DNA of 64,000 nt from Candidatus Aenigmatarchaeota archaeon (GCA_017610225.1 JAFCCM010000012.1:1-64000), one strand, 5' to 3'. Shown: positions 50,855-60,947, counted from the stretch's first letter. Notes: generated by a model not told the origin, from the sequence alone. Numbers and translations: made by a program.

Positions 50855-50881
50855 CATTCATTCAGTTATTAATATATATAG
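50855..50881 (-). promoter_or_regulatory. Candidate phage promoter before the RNA modules
   Basis: On the minus strand the 27-base element starts CTATATATATTAAT and contains TGAAT nine to eleven bases later. It agrees at 23 of 27 positions with 61059-61085. Both lie in intergenic DNA with a minus-strand unit downstream. This element lies 59 bases before module D. It may be read by one of the two phage RNA polymerases. Confidence 0.55.
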
Positions 50882-50902
50882 ACAATAATTTTTAAAATGA
50901 AT

Positions 50903-51163
50903 TTATGTGGCGTCTACGAGGACAGGTTTTTTTGCATCACCCAAATCAAATATTAACTTTCTGCCTGGGTAATTGTCAGCAGTAGATGACATAATTTGTT
51001 TTACAGAATGAGGCATAGAATTATTTGTGTAATATAATTGGACCCCGCCTTTAAAATTAAATACAATTCCATCATGAGTCTCTGAAACATCTACTAACTC
51101 ACTTCTATCGACACTTAAATTTAAAGATTTATGTTTGATTATTATTTGTGTGTTGTCTGCCAT
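50903..51163 (-). CDS. Hypothetical protein, 86 residues
   Basis: A small strand-rich protein (TQIIIKHKSLNLSVDRSELV, GIVFNFKGGVQLYYTNNSMP, then KLIFDLGDAKKPVLVDAT). No family is recognised, though the fold looks like a small beta-barrel. The ribosome site AAGGAGT lies before the ATG. It is the last gene of the unit containing polymerase set 2, and the non-coding RNA promoter lies just downstream of its stop. Confidence 0.5.
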   Translation of the reverse strand: MADNTQIIIKHKSLNLSVDRSELVDVSETHDGIVFNFKGGVQLYYTNNSMPHSVKQIMSSTADNYPGRKLIFDLGDAKKPVLVDAT

Positions 51164-51169
51164 TCTTTT

Positions 51170-51787
51170 TTACTCCTTTCGTATTAATGTTATTAAAATA
51201 GAACTTCTCAAATTCTTTGATTTTTTACAAAACCATTTGATAATGTTGTCTTTATTATATGTTCTTAAAAAATCAGCAATCATCTCAGAGTAATAATGCA
51301 GATCTAATTGTTCCTCAATCTCTCGAATTATTTTGATATCATTATGTTCGCAGAACTTTTCAACTTGGAACGAGTTAGTATCTGGATTTAAAAGACTCCA
51401 TATATCAACTATAAATTTTTCATGATCATATTCGACAAATTCTATAAATTTATACAATTCATTTATATCATCTTGATTATAGAATGGATCAAGATTTATT
51501 GAAAATTCAAAATCATATTTTTCAGGCATTTTCTGAACAATTGAAAATGCAAGTACCCTTTGATATGCAAGAGGAAACTTTTTGATCTTTCCAATAACAG
51601 ATTGATAGTTTGTCATAAATTCTGGATGACCCATGTAATCCGTAACATTCACATAATAGAATTGCATAAGTCCTGAGTCGATTACAGAATTTCCATAATA
51701 TTCATCTATCTCTGTATCGTCAATTTCCATTTCTGGTTCTTCAATTGTGTTTCCACATAATACTTTTAATTCTTCTGAGTCATACAT
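51170..51787 (-). CDS. Hypothetical acidic protein, 205 residues, next to RNA polymerase set 2
   Basis: A soluble acidic protein (EMEIDDTEIDEYYGNSVID at the start) with a helical remainder (QRVLAFSIVQKMPEKYDFEF; VEYDHEKFIVDIWSLLN). No family is recognised. The start is four bases from the stop of the beta subunit gene and the stop six bases from the next gene, so it is tightly coupled to the polymerase set. It may be a polymerase-associated factor, by analogy with the orphan subunits of giant-phage polymerases; this is inference. Confidence 0.5.
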   Translation of the reverse strand: MYDSEELKVLCGNTIEEPEMEIDDTEIDEYYGNSVIDSGLMQFYYVNVTDYMGHPEFMTNYQSVIGKIKKFPLAYQRVLAFSIVQKMPEKYDFEFSINLDPFYNQDDINELYKFIEFVEYDHEKFIVDIWSLLNPDTNSFQVEKFCEHNDIKIIREIEEQLDLHYYSEMIADFLRTYNKDNIIKWFCKKSKNLRSSILITLIRKE

Positions 51788-51790
51788 TCT

Positions 51791-54700
51791 TTAATCCCTC
51801 GTCAACATTAATGATATAAAATATGAGTTTAATAAATCTCTTGCAGGTGATGTTTTTGGTTCACGATATTCGGCACCACCAGTTTTAATAATTTCTGCTA
51901 ACATTTCTTCTTTTGTTATATAATCATCTGATAGTGGACCCATGAACTCTGCAAGCACGCTAGGACAGTTATAAGAAATGAATGAATAGGTATCAAGCTC
52001 TCCTAACCTCTGTCCTCCTTCACGCCTTTTACCAGCAGTAGGTTGTGCTGTTTTTCCTGTCATTGGTCCTGTTGAACGTCCGTATATTTTTGCATCGCCC
52101 ATATGCTCCAACTTTGCTATATACATATAACCTACTGGAACAGCATGAGTAGTAGATGTATTATATTCAGGTAGTTTTAATTTATATGTTGATTTCAATC
52201 CAATAGATTTTAATGCATTTTCAATATCTTTATGACTTGGTGCTTTAAAAGGTGGAATAATAATTGGATAGAATCCACTTTTCTTAATTTCAGCTATGAA
52301 TTTAGTATATGCTGTTGCACTCAAACTTGATATATTCTTACCGAGTCTTTCTGTTGTTTCTTTATTTTTTGACTTATCTAAATGACCATATACTTTTTTA
52401 ATTAAAGCAACAACTTGTGTTTTTGTTTTCAGAGTTGGAATGATTTTTCCAAGTTCTTTTGCTATTAGTCCACAATACATTTCATACAATTGCCCGATAT
52501 TCATTCGACCTAATAACCCAAGAGGATTCAAAAGAATTTCAACACGGTCACCATTTGGCATTCTTGGCATCAATTCATCTTTTTCAATTATTGAAATGAT
52601 ACCCTTGTTTCCATAACGGTTGCAGAGTTTATCACTTACTTTAATATCTAACTCTTGTTCAATTTTAAATCGAATATAAACTCCCTTTATTGTTTCACCT
52701 TTATATGTAAATTTATCTTTTGGAAGTTTTGGATTTCGTTTGTTTGTCCTTGCAATGAGATCTTTTAACATTGGAAATTTAGAATCACCAACATTAGAAA
52801 ATATATCAATATCAACAATTCGACCACCCTGACTCTTTTTAATAAATTGACCTGAATGCATATCAGTAGTTTCATCTTCTTCAAAGCCAATAATATCTTC
52901 AACGTCTCCAAATGTCTTTCTTAATATTGGTTTTCCTTTTGCAATTGAATCGCCGACCTCTGCAATATAAAGAAGTCTGTCATTTTCAGCAACTATAACT
53001 TCTTCTTCAATTCCATGAAGGGATGTTAGTTTTCCTTCTTTAGCAACACTCTCACTTATAACAGCACCATCCTCAAAGTTATATCCTTTGTATGGCATTA
53101 AGGCAGCTAGTAATGGTCTACCTAATGCAATTGCACCATTAGACATACAAGCACCTTCTGCAATAACTTGGTTTTCTTTGACTCTTTCATTCTTTTCAAC
53201 AACAGGATTGAATACACTCAAGGTATTCTTTCCTGAACCAGAACGAAGATGTACAGGTGATATATCGACCGTCTTAGACCCCTTAGAACCGCATTGAATC
53301 TTAATTGCATCCTTGGATATACTTAGTATCTTACCGTTGCATGGGGACCGCTTTACGAAGTTGTCAGACAGAACGTCCGTAAGGATTGACTCGTATCCTG
53401 ACTGTACAATAGGCGCTTGAGGATCCTTTAATGGAACCATCTGCTTTGCTTGATTTGCAAGCATTATTATTCTAGCACCATCTACATTTTCAAGGAATGG
53501 CACCATTGATGTAGTCGTTGACAACATTCCTGATTTTTCGGTATTGGTTATATTTTTACTTGAGAACATGCCACGTGAAGATGAGATTAAAGCATCAATT
53601 GTTAGCTGTTGAGCAATACCAATATTATCACTTTCAGGAGTATCTAATGGATCAATATTTCCAAAATAGCTTGGGTGAATATTACGAGCTATTGTTTGAA
53701 TTGCTCTCTTATCAGGTATGCCGCCTACCTTTTGGCCAACAGGAGAAACTCGAGTCATAGTTGACATCTCTTCAATTGGATTTGCGTATTCCATATCAAC
53801 AACTAATTCTGTCATTAAGAAATCGCTTAATACTTTTGTTGATGGAATTTCAAATTGTGCTTGTTCATTTCCTGATAATACTTGTTCTTTATACACTGTA
53901 TATGCAGCAAGAATTTGTTTCTGTGTTAAATGAACCAATACTTCTGAATTTCTAATACGTTGATTTGATAAATCATTACGTTCAATGACATATCCTTGTA
54001 CAACTTTATCAGCCATATAGTTCATAATCAAATCAAGACTAGTTGGAAACTGTTGACTTTTCAATACTTGCTTTGCAACAGGATCAACAATATTTTGTAA
54101 GTTTGAACTGATTAAGAATGTTGAGTTCATTCTTCCAGTTAGACTAATAATTAAATCTTCAAAGTATTCTTTTGATGGAAATTCTTTTTCAATTGTATAT
54201 TGTTCTGGTTTCCCATGTATAAAACCTACAACCATTTGCTCTTGAAGTTCAGTGTTTATATTTTTAAATACACAATACTGCCCTTCTTTGATTTTAGCAA
54301 AATACTTTTCACCTGTTGGTTTTGTATCAACAATTTCATATTTTATTTTGTATTGGTTACATGTTTTTTCAAAACCAAAACTAAATGATAATAAGAAAAA
54401 CAAAGGCATTTTATATGACATAAATGCTTCTAGATATTTAACACGTCTTAAACTTTTAACATAGATTCTAAATACAGAATATGAACTTTCGAATCGTGAA
54501 TGTCCTGGTTTCGGAAACGTTATCGGATTCTGTACAATTTGATTAACAAGACATTTTTGTTTTCCATTTAATCTAAAGACTCCTGTACTTGGATTAATAC
54601 GTGGAAGTTCTAGTTTGATATTATGTACATTGCCAAATTGATCTTTCAATGTAACGGTTGCAATGTTAATATCTGATTTTAATATTTCTCCAGCTCGTCC

Positions 54701-55879
54701 TGGTTTATGAGAAATAGAAAATTTTTCAAACTTCAATGGAAGATCTTTTGATTCCAATACCTTAAATGAACTAATCAAATCTTTTCTTAGATTTGTTTCA
54801 AAGTCTAACTGTCTTTTCTTAAATATATGTTTTGGAGCTTTTCCGTCAACCATCTTTACAGGATCGTATGTTTTGATGGTTTCGTTTATTGCTAAACTTT
54901 CTGCTTTTGTAGGAGGAATTATATCCCCCGCTAATGTTGAACTGATTGCAGTTAAAGCTTTTGTTTTCCCTTTAGCTGGAATTTTCTTTGCAATAGCTGT
55001 AGCTCTGTTTATATCTCCACTAGTTCCATATAAAATAGAAGATGTTGCAATGGTTTTAATTTCATCTGCATTTGCATCACCAGAGACAATTTTTGTAACC
55101 TCATCAGGATCTTTTTGTAAGTATGTTTGGATTGCTCCTTTTATGCTAGCTACATTTTTTGAGTCAATATTTTTATCGAGTACTTTCATTATAATTTTTG
55201 TAGCTTTATTTGTTTCTGTTTCTTGTTCTGTATCAGTCAGGACACCTTTTAAATTTCTTACATAATGAAGTACTCTTTGAAATGTAAATTCTCCATCCTT
55301 TACAAGAAGTCTATAATTTGATTTTCCATTAGTTACTGTATTCAATATCATATCATCAAATAGAAAACTTCCATCTTTCATATCACGAACAATTGGAAAT
55401 ATCTTTCTATTGACAAATGTATTAACTTCTCTATTTAAATCTATAGAATATAAAAGAATTTTTTGATAGTTGTCTGGGAACTGTGCAGTTGCTGTCTTTA
55501 AAATATTTTTTAATAGAAACCCAGCTCTTTGTCTGTAGTTGGTTGGTTTATGCATTACATCAATAGCATTTGTGTATTGTGATAAATCAAGGATAACGTT
55601 TTTTCCTGGTGGGACTTTTTGGTTGGCTGCATATGGTATTAATTTTAAAGCACGATATGCTCTCACAAGATCAGGAGTCATTCTTGTTCTTGGAACTGTT
55701 GTCAATGGAACTGATACATTCTTAAAATCAATCTTCCTCAAATTCATTTTCGCATAATCTTCAATAAAATTTGAGTTCTCAGGAAAATATATTAAAAGAA
55801 ACGGTTCTTTTATATCCTGTGGAAATCTAACTCCATCAACAATATGTGTATATTGTCTCCAATTTTTAAATTGAATCAT
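51791..55879 (-). CDS. Multisubunit RNA polymerase beta subunit, set 2
   Basis: A second, unrelated-looking RpoB-like protein of 1362 residues (full bacterial length), with its own beta-prime at 55882-58905. The conserved blocks are EMSTMTRVSPVGQKVGGIPD and HPSYFGNIDPLDTPESDNIG (near 715-750), YNFEDGAVISE (near 930), SDKLCNRYGNKGIISIIE (near 1083-1100, both lysines kept), LGRMNIGQLYEMY and GGQRLGELDTYSF at the end. An N-terminal 330 residues beyond set 1 and a helical insertion (ATKIIMKVLDKNIDSKNVAS) are set-specific. In giant phages one polymerase is packaged in the virion and one is made in infection; the sequence does not tell which this is. Confidence 0.95.
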   Translation of the reverse strand: MIQFKNWRQYTHIVDGVRFPQDIKEPFLLIYFPENSNFIEDYAKMNLRKIDFKNVSVPLTTVPRTRMTPDLVRAYRALKLIPYAANQKVPPGKNVILDLSQYTNAIDVMHKPTNYRQRAGFLLKNILKTATAQFPDNYQKILLYSIDLNREVNTFVNRKIFPIVRDMKDGSFLFDDMILNTVTNGKSNYRLLVKDGEFTFQRVLHYVRNLKGVLTDTEQETETNKATKIIMKVLDKNIDSKNVASIKGAIQTYLQKDPDEVTKIVSGDANADEIKTIATSSILYGTSGDINRATAIAKKIPAKGKTKALTAISSTLAGDIIPPTKAESLAINETIKTYDPVKMVDGKAPKHIFKKRQLDFETNLRKDLISSFKVLESKDLPLKFEKFSISHKPGRAGEILKSDINIATVTLKDQFGNVHNIKLELPRINPSTGVFRLNGKQKCLVNQIVQNPITFPKPGHSRFESSYSVFRIYVKSLRRVKYLEAFMSYKMPLFFLLSFSFGFEKTCNQYKIKYEIVDTKPTGEKYFAKIKEGQYCVFKNINTELQEQMVVGFIHGKPEQYTIEKEFPSKEYFEDLIISLTGRMNSTFLISSNLQNIVDPVAKQVLKSQQFPTSLDLIMNYMADKVVQGYVIERNDLSNQRIRNSEVLVHLTQKQILAAYTVYKEQVLSGNEQAQFEIPSTKVLSDFLMTELVVDMEYANPIEEMSTMTRVSPVGQKVGGIPDKRAIQTIARNIHPSYFGNIDPLDTPESDNIGIAQQLTIDALISSSRGMFSSKNITNTEKSGMLSTTTSMVPFLENVDGARIIMLANQAKQMVPLKDPQAPIVQSGYESILTDVLSDNFVKRSPCNGKILSISKDAIKIQCGSKGSKTVDISPVHLRSGSGKNTLSVFNPVVEKNERVKENQVIAEGACMSNGAIALGRPLLAALMPYKGYNFEDGAVISESVAKEGKLTSLHGIEEEVIVAENDRLLYIAEVGDSIAKGKPILRKTFGDVEDIIGFEEDETTDMHSGQFIKKSQGGRIVDIDIFSNVGDSKFPMLKDLIARTNKRNPKLPKDKFTYKGETIKGVYIRFKIEQELDIKVSDKLCNRYGNKGIISIIEKDELMPRMPNGDRVEILLNPLGLLGRMNIGQLYEMYCGLIAKELGKIIPTLKTKTQVVALIKKVYGHLDKSKNKETTERLGKNISSLSATAYTKFIAEIKKSGFYPIIIPPFKAPSHKDIENALKSIGLKSTYKLKLPEYNTSTTHAVPVGYMYIAKLEHMGDAKIYGRSTGPMTGKTAQPTAGKRREGGQRLGELDTYSFISYNCPSVLAEFMGPLSDDYITKEEMLAEIIKTGGAEYREPKTSPARDLLNSYFISLMLTRD

Positions 55880-55881
55880 TC

Positions 55882-58800
55882 TTATCTCCTACGTTTTTTA
55901 GTTTCAACCAATGTTCCTGTAAGGACTTTTTCAAGAATACTTGGGTCACCACCATCATCTGTAATGAGTCCAGTTTTTATAGCTTCGTTTACATTTTCGA
56001 ATGCCAGTCCCTGGATAAAACTTGTTTTGAATACAATTTGTTTTATGTTAATCATTGTGGGATCCCATTTCTGTCCAAGTCTTGCTGGAATGCTTTGATT
56101 CTTTTTATCTCTCAATGCTTGTGATAATAAGACTTCAAGGTGTACAGAATCCATATTTCTCAATGTTCCATAAACAGCAAACAGTTTTAAGAATAAATGA
56201 TTTGCATCTTTATAGATTTCTCGACCACCTAATAAACGTCTTACATATTGAATTTGTGCTTTTGTATCGTCAGTCTGTATTGGTATTTCTAATACAGTAC
56301 TATTTGCTTCATATGATATCTTTGTAAATTCTTTTCCTACTTTTTCATCATTATATGTTTTTAGAATGGCTGGATAATCTAATATAATATTAAAAATAGA
56401 ATCATCATATTCAACCTTACATACTAATGCTTTAACAATAATTTCATTATCAATTTCATTATAAACTAAATCATCAGGTAAAGGATAATCTTCTTTATTT
56501 AAAGTCAGTACCATAGGACGTTTTGTAAATAATTCAGTATTATTCTGACCCAAATTTTTCATGATATTTTCTTTTGTGGTTAATGGATCGTTTTGAATAA
56601 TGTCATATCTGATATCTCTATCTTTAATCTTTACTGCTCCACCTGTATGGAATGATTTCATGATTGTTTGTGTACCTGCTTCTCCAACAAGCTGTGCTGC
56701 TAAAACTCCAACGTAAGGACTTTTGTGTCGTTTTAATAAATCACCATAACAAGTATGACATAATTTAGTAGACTCACATAATATAGGACTTCTTAAATTA
56801 ACAACATCTCCAACTTTTGTTTTACCTGGATCAAATCTTTCAACAGAATTTCCATTTAGGATATATCTACCTGTGAATATTCCTTTCATTTCTTTTGTCA
56901 TTCTGAAACTCAAATGACGTTTTGTTTTGCAATCTTTTAAACTCCTATCAATTTCAACAGTATTTAAAACATATGCAAGCTGGCGTGACATATAACCTGT
57001 ATCAGCAGTATTTAAAACACGATCAATTATACCTTTTCTTGAACCAGATGCTGCTGTAAAATATTCTTTATTTGTTAGACCATCTGCAAACGAACCTTTA
57101 ATTGCAGGAAGCACTTTTCCAGTTGGATCAGCAATCAATCCTTTTGCAACTAAAATTTGCATTGGTTGAGTCCATCCTTTTCCAGATCCAGATTGGACCA
57201 GATCATATAGTCCTGTACCCTTTAAATGTTCAACTAATAATTTTTCCATCTCTTCTAACAATACGGCAGCTTCTTCTGTTGTTGCACCATCTAACTTTTT
57301 CTTTAATTGTAGAATTGATGTTGGTAATTGAATATCATCTAATGTTATACTTGGTGAAGAAATTGTTGCAAATTTAAAACCTATTGTTTTCAATGCTGAG
57401 AATGTATTGATTGCTTGTTCACGCCCATACATTTCAAGAATTACAGGAATAAGACCATTTACAATTTTGCTATTAACTTCTTGATCAATAAAAGGATACG
57501 ATAGTGGGAATGTACTATTGAATATTGCTTTTCCCATAGTTGTAGTTTTCCCACGATATTTAACAGGGATATATGGATCAGATGCATTTTGTAAATCTGT
57601 ATTAGTAACAGAAATGGGTGGTGCTGTTCTTTTGACATTTTTTGTGATTGTATATAAACCAACACACATTTCTTTTGACAACTCAAATGTTACGGCAGTG
57701 GCAGAGTCTCCACTTTCTCCATTCATCATTTTACTTATAACTTCAGCTTGTGCTTCAGTTGTTATAGGATGATAAATTGCCATTGTGTCTCCATCAAAAT
57801 CAGCATTGAATCCGCCTACTTGGAGAGTACATAATCGTACTGTATTTCCATCAACTAAAATTGGTTTGAATCCACGAACAGATTCAGGTCGAAGTGCAGG
57901 ATCACGTTTTGCTAATACACTACGATTCATCATTGCTACTTCTGCCGCATCCCATATAATTTTATATAACTCTGGTGGAAGAACATCTCCACTTCCTACA
58001 GCTTTAAATACAGATTTAATACTATCAATTGATAATTCTAATTCTGTATGCTTTGTTACAGCTGCTGCTAATTTTGCTTGATCTACTTGACCAGAATAAA
58101 ACAACCGATGAATAATAAAAGGTTCAAACAAACTTATTGCTAACCTTAACGGGATACCAATCTCATTTACTTTTAAGTCTGGACCAGGCGTAATAACAGC
58201 GCGACCAGAAAAGTCTGTACGTTTGGCTAATAGACTTGAACGAATCAACCCATTCTTCTTTTGAATTAATTTACGAATGAATCCATCATGGGCAATTACT
58301 GCCTTTTGAAGTTCATAATTTAAAAGATCGAATAAAGGTCCTGATTTAGATGCACTCTTAATTTGATATGCTCGTCTAATTAAAGAAATGTAATGATCAT
58401 TTATTGGATCGTATATCCACATTCCTTTCTCATCCTGATATGCATCACGTTGTTCGGGTGGAATGACAGGAACTGTATCAATAAATAGATTGTTTTCTTT
58501 TATAGATTGTTTTATCTTTTTAATGAATTTATCTCTAGTTTCTGTCCCGCCTCTAAATTTTATCTTTGGTAGAATCTTAATAAACTCTGAAATGCCTGTT
58601 ACTCCATCAGGGTCAGTAATCAATAATCCTTGTGAATTAACTTTATATGTTTCCTCAGTTGATAGGAATTTTTCAATCTTTCTATCTAGCTGAAGTAATA
58701 ACATATATGCTGATGGATGAATAACTAATGCATTTAGTTTAATATATGAAAATGTCTTTTTACGATCTGTAGACTCTTCTGGACCAAAAATAATTTCTGA

Positions 58801-58905
58801 AAACAACCCCTCAGGATGCCATTCGCCTGGCTTTGAGAAAAACTCTGTTGTAGTAACAGGAGTAAGTCCTTGTTTGAACTTTTTGATATCCAAAAATTGT
58901 ATCAT
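55882..58905 (-). CDS. Multisubunit RNA polymerase beta-prime subunit, set 2
   Basis: A 1007-residue partner of the beta subunit at 51791-55879 (three-base gap). The Mg site is FNADFDGDTMAIYHP (near 365-380), preceded by LAKRTDFSGRAVITPGPD. SGSRKGIIDRVLNTADTGYM, a zinc site CESTKLCHTCYGD and the trigger-helix block LAAQLVGEAGTQTIMKSFHT are present. The N-terminal zinc finger of RpoC is missing, unlike set 1. MIQFLDIKKF and MIQFKNWRQY are the openings of both set 2 subunits, so the first four residues (MIQF) are shared between the two. Confidence 0.95.
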   Translation of the reverse strand: MIQFLDIKKFKQGLTPVTTTEFFSKPGEWHPEGLFSEIIFGPEESTDRKKTFSYIKLNALVIHPSAYMLLLQLDRKIEKFLSTEETYKVNSQGLLITDPDGVTGISEFIKILPKIKFRGGTETRDKFIKKIKQSIKENNLFIDTVPVIPPEQRDAYQDEKGMWIYDPINDHYISLIRRAYQIKSASKSGPLFDLLNYELQKAVIAHDGFIRKLIQKKNGLIRSSLLAKRTDFSGRAVITPGPDLKVNEIGIPLRLAISLFEPFIIHRLFYSGQVDQAKLAAAVTKHTELELSIDSIKSVFKAVGSGDVLPPELYKIIWDAAEVAMMNRSVLAKRDPALRPESVRGFKPILVDGNTVRLCTLQVGGFNADFDGDTMAIYHPITTEAQAEVISKMMNGESGDSATAVTFELSKEMCVGLYTITKNVKRTAPPISVTNTDLQNASDPYIPVKYRGKTTTMGKAIFNSTFPLSYPFIDQEVNSKIVNGLIPVILEMYGREQAINTFSALKTIGFKFATISSPSITLDDIQLPTSILQLKKKLDGATTEEAAVLLEEMEKLLVEHLKGTGLYDLVQSGSGKGWTQPMQILVAKGLIADPTGKVLPAIKGSFADGLTNKEYFTAASGSRKGIIDRVLNTADTGYMSRQLAYVLNTVEIDRSLKDCKTKRHLSFRMTKEMKGIFTGRYILNGNSVERFDPGKTKVGDVVNLRSPILCESTKLCHTCYGDLLKRHKSPYVGVLAAQLVGEAGTQTIMKSFHTGGAVKIKDRDIRYDIIQNDPLTTKENIMKNLGQNNTELFTKRPMVLTLNKEDYPLPDDLVYNEIDNEIIVKALVCKVEYDDSIFNIILDYPAILKTYNDEKVGKEFTKISYEANSTVLEIPIQTDDTKAQIQYVRRLLGGREIYKDANHLFLKLFAVYGTLRNMDSVHLEVLLSQALRDKKNQSIPARLGQKWDPTMINIKQIVFKTSFIQGLAFENVNEAIKTGLITDDGGDPSILEKVLTGTLVETKKRRR

Positions 58906-58908
58906 TCT

Positions 58909-59370
58909 TTAGTCACCCATTGCTTTCGTTTTATTCATGTCCAAATGTTGTTTAATATTTTTGAACATTCTTGTTACTTTAGCTTTCTTAGCTCCCATAC
59001 TCATGGGTTTCGGTACAGTTTTTGATAAAATGCTATTTCTATGATTCAATTGATTCAATACTTTTTGAATATCATTTATATCGAACATATCGCTTTTCTC
59101 AGCCATAAGTTTCTGAACCATTTTAAGTGCAATTGCAATAACTTTCGGATCTTCAAAACCTGCTCTATTACATAACGGTAGTAGATACGGTGAAGTATCA
59201 CGACCAATAGGTAACAGTTTTAAGAAACATTTTGGCTTCTCGCCATACAAACGATCTCTTATATCTTTCTTCTGAAGATATGCTACAGAATCTTCTGGAT
59301 TAATTAATTCATTCGCTTTTCTAATTAATTCAGATAAATGCTGAATATCTTGTTTTATATCATCTCTCAT
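58909..59370 (-). CDS. Hypothetical protein, 153 residues, next to RNA polymerase set 2
   Basis: A helical, moderately basic protein. LSELIRKANELINPEDSVAY and a Met/Lys-rich end (SMGAKKAKVTRMFKNIKQH) are visible. No family is recognised. It lies four bases before the beta-prime start and 103 bases after the terminator-containing gap, so it heads the polymerase unit. A role as a polymerase-binding or structural protein is possible. Confidence 0.5.
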   Translation of the reverse strand: MRDDIKQDIQHLSELIRKANELINPEDSVAYLQKKDIRDRLYGEKPKCFLKLLPIGRDTSPYLLPLCNRAGFEDPKVIAIALKMVQKLMAEKSDMFDINDIQKVLNQLNHRNSILSKTVPKPMSMGAKKAKVTRMFKNIKQHLDMNKTKAMGD

Positions 59371-59446
59371 CTAACAAATCCTCCATTGTGGGTGGATGTA
59401 TCCTATTTGTTTTTTGTTCTGAATTTATAGATACAAAAAAATAAAA

Positions 59447-59466
59447 TGGGGGACTTACATCCCCCA
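59447..59466 (-). terminator. Intrinsic terminator after the gene at 59473-60921
   Basis: Minus strand: TGGGGGA / TCCCCCA stem with a six-base loop is followed by TTTTATTTTTTT. It lies six bases past the stop of 59473-60921 and 77 bases before the next gene, separating it from the polymerase set 2 unit. Confidence 0.9.
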
Positions 59467-59472
59467 AATCAT

Positions 59473-60921
59473 TTAAAAATCAGCATTCATTAACTTTGTC
59501 ATAACTGCAATTTCATCTTCCATCTTATTTGCGAAATATAATGTGAAGAATTGTATCATACTATGTTCAATCTTTGATAATGGAATACCACCAAGTTTCC
59601 TTCCTGAAAGTAAATCACGAAAGTCAACTCTAGATACTCTACCAACATAGTGACAAAGTAATGTATGTGGAAGAATCTTTACATTAAACCCATAGAAGTC
59701 TTGATGTTTATCTGCTGCAGCAATAAATTCATGAACAGACTTAATCTTATATGTAGTTGTTAACGATGGACTTCTTGTTGGATAATAATTCAATAATGCA
59801 AATAAATCCTTATAATCAGTTGAAAATGCAAGTCTAAATAGATTTTGCATATAAACTGAAATGACAGCTGAATGTTCAGGTGATAATGTCTTAAAGTGAT
59901 GATATGGTATTTGCGTCATCTTTGACAATATTGGGTATATCAATGTTTCAGATAATGGTGAAATAAATTCGATTTCACTTGCTCTTTCATGAAAGGTTAT
60001 AATATCTTTATCGCTTTCATCCGGTTTATTATCAACAGTCAATGTTACCTGTTTCTGAAGCAATTCATATATCTTCTCATATGCAATGCCTTTCAACCGA
60101 CCCAATGTATCATTGAAACTATATGTCTTTAAGTTATCTGTATTAATTCCCTGAATATCCTCAGTTGAAATACTATCATCATAAACAATTGACCCTTTAT
60201 AAACTGATCGAAGAAACCATTTTACCGATTCATCAATTACCCCAACAAAATATGTAATCGGATTTTTGTCTTCTTCACACAGGATTAGAATATGATTCAT
60301 GATAAAGTTAAATATTTCAACAACATGTATTCCGATATCTTTACCTTGAACATTTTTAATATATTCCCACATAAATCTATCTGTGAGATTGTATCTAAAT
60401 GTTTTAGTTTTGATAACATCATAAATTTTTCTTACAACATCTGATTCAACAATTTCAGAAGCTAACTTATTGTAAACTTCACGATGCAAGGTTTGCCCTA
60501 ACTTTAACTTTTCGTTATTCGATATAGCTGAATATATTTTTAAATAGCACGATAAACGAATAATTGTTTCAATTTCATCGGGCATAAATAGAATTGAATT
60601 TTTCTTAGCTTTAGTTATATCAACAAACTGTGAAAAATCAATTTGTCTATAGTCTAAATATTTATTAACATATTCTTTAAGTTTTGGAATATTATCAATA
60701 ATAGCTTTCGGTCTTAATTCTTCGTCCTCGCAATCAGTCAATAATTTCATAAACCAGTCACTGAACTCTTCTCCACATAATTCAGCAACGCCCTCTATAA
60801 ATTTAGTTACAATAAAATATTTATTTGTAACAGAAGAAGATAAGAGCATGAGTTTTATTGGTTCATGTTTTTCATCAATTACTGTCCATTGTTTCGGACC
60901 ACCCTGTTCGATTCGTAGCAA
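59473..60921 (-). CDS. Hypothetical protein, 482 residues (possible structural protein)
   Basis: A soluble, mainly helical protein with no recognised family. It begins MLRIEQGGPKQWTVIDEKHE and has a long helical middle (YLDYRQIDFSQFVDITKAKK; ETIIRLSCYLKIYSAI). An ordered C-terminal part contains RVDFRDLLSGRKLGGIPLSK. It is a single gene bounded by a terminator downstream and by a candidate promoter and hairpin upstream (61059-61085, 60948-60985). Isolated expression and size suggest a structural or virion-linked protein, but there is no direct evidence. Confidence 0.5.
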   Translation of the reverse strand: MLRIEQGGPKQWTVIDEKHEPIKLMLLSSSVTNKYFIVTKFIEGVAELCGEEFSDWFMKLLTDCEDEELRPKAIIDNIPKLKEYVNKYLDYRQIDFSQFVDITKAKKNSILFMPDEIETIIRLSCYLKIYSAISNNEKLKLGQTLHREVYNKLASEIVESDVVRKIYDVIKTKTFRYNLTDRFMWEYIKNVQGKDIGIHVVEIFNFIMNHILILCEEDKNPITYFVGVIDESVKWFLRSVYKGSIVYDDSISTEDIQGINTDNLKTYSFNDTLGRLKGIAYEKIYELLQKQVTLTVDNKPDESDKDIITFHERASEIEFISPLSETLIYPILSKMTQIPYHHFKTLSPEHSAVISVYMQNLFRLAFSTDYKDLFALLNYYPTRSPSLTTTYKIKSVHEFIAAADKHQDFYGFNVKILPHTLLCHYVGRVSRVDFRDLLSGRKLGGIPLSKIEHSMIQFFTLYFANKMEDEIAVMTKLMNADF

Positions 60922-60947
60922 AAAATACCTCCTATGGCATGTAGTGA

